A stretch of DNA of 64,000 nucleotides from positions 6,882,001 through 6,946,000 of the forward strand of contig NC_091967.1 of NCBI RefSeq assembly GCF_036711975.1, written 5' to 3'. The notes beneath the pieces are model-generated. The model had not been told where the DNA came from. It searched no databases and saw only the letters and a list, made by a program, of their open reading frames with translations. Both the position numbers and the translations under genes were made by a program. The stretch is from Onthophagus taurus. Lineage: Eukaryota; Arthropoda; Insecta; Coleoptera; Scarabaeidae. The stretch's first letter is position 1, and each line of letters begins with the position of its first letter. Positions 61,373 to 64,000 of the stretch are shown here, piece after piece.

Positions 61373-61900
61373 GATGGGGCGACCATTTTTAACTGGGTCC
61401 GCTGTGTTGTCGGTGGTTTTAATGGCCGAGGCCAACGGCACGTCCACTACAGGTTTTAAGAGCGCACGGTTACTTTACGTGGGCAGACGGTGTGGATGAG
61501 GGGCCTTCGGGCCCCCGTCACCTACTCGCGAACTCTTCCGCACGTCGTCGAACTCGAACGGACTAACCAGCGGCGCCAAAACTACGACCCTATCGTGTCC
61601 ATACTTTTTTGACATTTACTTTTGACGTTATTTTTTTTTCTTTTTGACAATTATCATTTGTGTGACGATAGTTACAATTTTGTCTTACTAAAAAGTTGCT
61701 AACTTCCGGATTGCGGTGACTATAGTTACTTTGTATAGATTTCTAAGTTATCTATATTTCAGGGTTTATCTCTCTATACATAGATGGCGGAACGATTAAA
61801 AATTATTAATAATTTTGACATTTTTAAATAATAAAATTATAAATTTATTTTAATAATAATGTATTTAAAATTCTTTGAAAATACATCAGATTCATTTTTA
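61373..61900 (-). promoter_or_regulatory. Attractin 5' region and HexD 3' flank
   Basis: GC-rich near 61440-61600, where the attractin start region and 5' UTR are expected. A minus-strand AATAAA (TTTATT at about 61843-61848) probably polyadenylates the neighbouring upstream gene, giving a tandem gene spacing of only a few hundred bases. Confidence 0.4.
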
Positions 61901-63517
61901 TCAATGCCAAATAGTTTTATTCATTAACGTTTCTACTTGATTAATTAGTTTTGCAATTTCAATATAAATTGGTTCAACATAACTTTCATACCATTCATCA
62001 ACAATTTCAGTTCGATAAATAAATTTCATTTCCTTCTTTATATCCATAGTTAAAGTATCCAGTTTTCTTCTATAATTATTGATTTGATTGCTAATTTTTT
62101 GAAGTTGTTTTCTGTTGTACATTCCCCTTTTAATGTTGTAATTATTTAACCAAGCCACTATAGCGTGATTATTCATAAAAACTTCATAATTATATTTGTA
62201 CTTATGGAACTGTAGGATGGTATCTAATAACTTTCCTCCTGGATAGGAACAATAAGCCAGTCCATTTCCAAAATAGGCTACGGAATGAGGTTCTTCGCAT
62301 TTTAAGATCTCGTTAACTTCTTTTGGTAGGTTATAATAAGACGTAGTTATTCCGTTTAAAAGAGTTAATGTTAATCCGAGTGATGGAATGCTGATTGGGA
62401 GGAGATCGCAAAGAATCGAGAAATGATCAAAGCGTTGCCATCCGGTTAAAAAGATTCCATTAATAGCAATCTTGTTTTTGTATAAACGATAAATTGTTAA
62501 CCAAGATTGGATGTTGGATATGTGGTGGTCTGATTTAGTTATGTAACTGTTACGAGTAATTGATCCCTTGAATGATCCAGCAAACCAAATTGAACCAAAA
62601 ACATCTCTGTATTTTAGTATAATATCTTCTGTTATTTCATTCCTCATCTTTTTATCATAATTCCAAATAACTGGTTGAATATAAGGTGGTAAATTAAATT
62701 GAATTAATTCTTGCGTATCTATTTTTCTTATGAAATCGTCCCAAATTAAAATAGCAACATCAGGATGATTATTTATTATCATTTTTGCCACATTTTTAAT
62801 ATGATGTACATAAATAGAACTTTTTTGATTAACTTCTTTTTTACATCTTAAGCAGTTCCCTAAATGTTTCACTTCGTCACCTCCAATATGAACCATGCTA
62901 ACTCTAGGATGCATTTTTAAAATTTGTTCGGTTATATTTCCAAGGAGTAAACTAGTTTTTGGATTCATGGGGCAAATATCGGTTGGGTAATCTTCGGCTT
63001 CTCGTAAGTCTTTAAACTCGTCTTTTTTTAAAACGTACTCTAAATGAGAAAATGTTTGTATTAAAGGTATCACTTTTAAATTAGAATTTTCCGCGGATTC
63101 AATAATTAAGCGGATTTCCTCCAATGTATACGCTAAAGGTGATTTTAACATCTCAATGTTATCTTGAAACGGAAACATGTCATCGTATTCGATTAAAAGC
63201 GCCGTTGCGCCAAATTTGGCAATAATCGGGAAGATCTCTTTTAAATATTTGACTTTCGGCGGGGCTCCTTTGAAATCTAAATGCACGATTTTCTCACCTT
63301 CAAAGCGAATTGGTTTAAATTTGTTTTCGTGGGAGTGGAATCTAATAAAAGATCCGGTTGATAAATTTTCGCGTAAAGCGGTTTGTATGGTGAAGTAAAG
63401 TGAAAAAATAAAGATGAAAAGGAAAATCGGTACCATACAAAGTGGATTTCGGAGTACTCGATACGGTTTTTCATACCACACCTTTTTAGAATATTTTCTT
63501 TGTATTTCAAAAGACAT
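61901..63517 (-). CDS. GH20 hexosaminidase, HEXD-like, with N-terminal membrane anchor
   Basis: 538 aa, intronless, ATG at 63515-63517. Member of glycosyl hydrolase family 20, expected to release terminal N-acetylhexosamine. HIGGDE at residues 210-215 is the GH20 signature; Asp214-Glu215 are the catalytic pair (Glu as acid/base, Asp helping the substrate-assisted mechanism). Other family blocks: IVHLDFKGAPPKVKYLKEI at 77-95, LKVIPLIQTFSHLEYVLK near 147-164, CPMNP and VIWNYD. Sequence is of the hexosaminidase D type rather than lysosomal HEXA/B. Residues about 25-47 are a strong transmembrane segment after a basic N-terminus, so a type II membrane protein is predicted; mammalian HEXD lacks this anchor as I know it. 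The C-terminal third is helical and charged. Confidence 0.9.
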   Translation of the reverse strand: MSFEIQRKYSKKVWYEKPYRVLRNPLCMVPIFLFIFIFSLYFTIQTALRENLSTGSFIRFHSHENKFKPIRFEGEKIVHLDFKGAPPKVKYLKEIFPIIAKFGATALLIEYDDMFPFQDNIEMLKSPLAYTLEEIRLIIESAENSNLKVIPLIQTFSHLEYVLKKDEFKDLREAEDYPTDICPMNPKTSLLLGNITEQILKMHPRVSMVHIGGDEVKHLGNCLRCKKEVNQKSSIYVHHIKNVAKMIINNHPDVAILIWDDFIRKIDTQELIQFNLPPYIQPVIWNYDKKMRNEITEDIILKYRDVFGSIWFAGSFKGSITRNSYITKSDHHISNIQSWLTIYRLYKNKIAINGIFLTGWQRFDHFSILCDLLPISIPSLGLTLTLLNGITTSYYNLPKEVNEILKCEEPHSVAYFGNGLAYCSYPGGKLLDTILQFHKYKYNYEVFMNNHAIVAWLNNYNIKRGMYNRKQLQKISNQINNYRRKLDTLTMDIKKEMKFIYRTEIVDEWYESYVEPIYIEIAKLINQVETLMNKTIWH

Positions 63518-63717
63518 TATTTTGAAGTTATTAAGTAATTAAGTTACTATGGAAAATTAAAGATGAAAGTGATGTTTTGATTTTTATTTTTTAAGTGCAC
63601 ATCTTGTTTATAACGTAATATTTAATCATAAATTATCACCTACGACCTCGTATGAAGTTATCTTCATACGAAATTGTTTATATACACAAATATTATTTGG
63701 TTTGTGAAGTGAAGAAG
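63518..63717. promoter_or_regulatory. Bidirectional promoter region between HEXD-like and right-edge gene
   Basis: Only 200 bases separate two divergent start codons. It contains the perfect inverted repeat CGTATGAAG-TTAT-CTTCATACG (63649-63670). Sharing of control elements is inferred from the spacing. Confidence 0.5.
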
Positions 63718-64000
63718 ATGTCGATGGTTACAGATTCAAATTTAAATATTTTCGAATTTAAAAATTTAACTGGCCGTATTAAAGGTAATTGTAATCGTTT
63801 ATTTTTCTTTGTAATATGATGAATTTTTTAGATGTCATTTATGGTCAAGGAATTCCAGCACATTCTTCTATGCTGCTCATAATAGGAATTGTTAGTTTAT
63901 TCGTAATTTCTCCTATAATAATAGTTTTTAGACGAAATATTAAATTTGTTGTTATTACGATATTGTTGTATTGGATGATTATATTAGGTTATTTAATTTT
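63718..64000 (+). CDS. Unknown small membrane protein, 5' part only
   Basis: ATG at 63718-63720. Coding exon 1 runs to 63784 (AAAG|GTAATT); intron of 47 bases; exon 2 begins at 63832 after TTTTTAG, with a G/AT split Asp codon, and continues past the window end. Conceptual N-terminus reads MSMVTDSNLNIFEFKNLTGR then IKDVIYGQGIPAHSS, followed by two hydrophobic stretches, LLIIGIVSLFVISPIIIVF and VVITILLYWMIILGYLI, separated by RRNIK. It is therefore a probable two- or multi-pass membrane protein. I do not recognise the family. Truncated at the window edge; a coding call rests on the splice-consistent frame and membrane pattern. Confidence 0.65.

Noticed and set aside
61373..61447. N-terminal extension of attractin starting at GTG (MDVPLAS...)
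   Set aside because: The codon is GTG, a stop lies shortly upstream and no ATG exists before 61372; the ATG at 61370-61372 is preferred.
63640..63675. Resemblance to a recombinase target (9-bp arms, short spacer)
   Set aside because: Arms and spacer do not match a known site in length or sequence; simpler as a regulatory palindrome or chance.

Overview
The window is AT-rich animal nuclear DNA with short, widely spaced exons and canonical GT/AG introns. The gene set (a chitin-binding cuticle protein, an OAMB-type octopamine receptor, an attractin/distracted homologue, NSE4 and a hexosaminidase D-like enzyme) points to an insect. A beetle is plausible from the gene and repeat types, but that is inference; the species cannot be read from the sequence. 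All confidently identified genes lie on the minus strand, except one partial gene entering at the right edge.

Layout: 25-1225 (-) is a two-exon cuticle protein with two Rebers-Riddiford domains. 1.2-6.9 kb is mostly non-coding and holds a four-copy array of ~171-bp satellite monomers (4.1-4.8 kb) and one unexplained two-strand-open ORF (1.9-2.4 kb). 6922-24551 (-) is the alpha1-like octopamine receptor in four coding exons. Its third intron carries a degenerate piggyBac element bounded by perfect TIRs and TTAA (10764-14163), which is itself interrupted by a 1.1-kb solo LTR (11303-12415). A Penelope-like reverse transcriptase scrap lies next to it. Introns 1 and 2 hold a MITE candidate and an unusual inverted/direct repeat cluster at 22.5-22.76 kb.

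24.6-51.1 kb has no recognisable gene. It is AT-rich DNA with several GC-richer islands (26.1-26.7, 32.35-32.6, 38.25-39.2, 40.5-40.85 and 50.94-51.13 kb) that could be 5' non-coding exons or enhancers of the receptor, plus remnants of interspersed repeats (a related pair at 34.3 and 37.5 kb; a non-LTR retrotransposon remnant at 45.6-46.0 kb). 51.24-52.78 kb is an AT-rich inverted and tandem repeat complex running up to the 3' end of the NSE4 gene.

52829-53821 (-) is NSE4 (SMC5/6 complex kleisin, three exons). 56364-61372 (-) is attractin/distracted (four exons, about 1259 aa). 61901-63517 (-) is a membrane-anchored GH20 hexosaminidase of the HEXD type (intronless). A ~200-bp divergent intergenic region separates it from a partial two-membrane-segment protein gene on the plus strand (63718-64000). 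The genes do not form an evident pathway: they combine structural cuticle, aminergic signalling, genome maintenance, cell-surface and glycosidase roles. I found no CRISPR array, tRNA, rRNA or prokaryote-type operon. The most distinctive material is the nested transposon, the two satellite-like arrays, the 22.5-kb repeat cluster and the attractin homologue without the C-type lectin domain of its vertebrate relatives.
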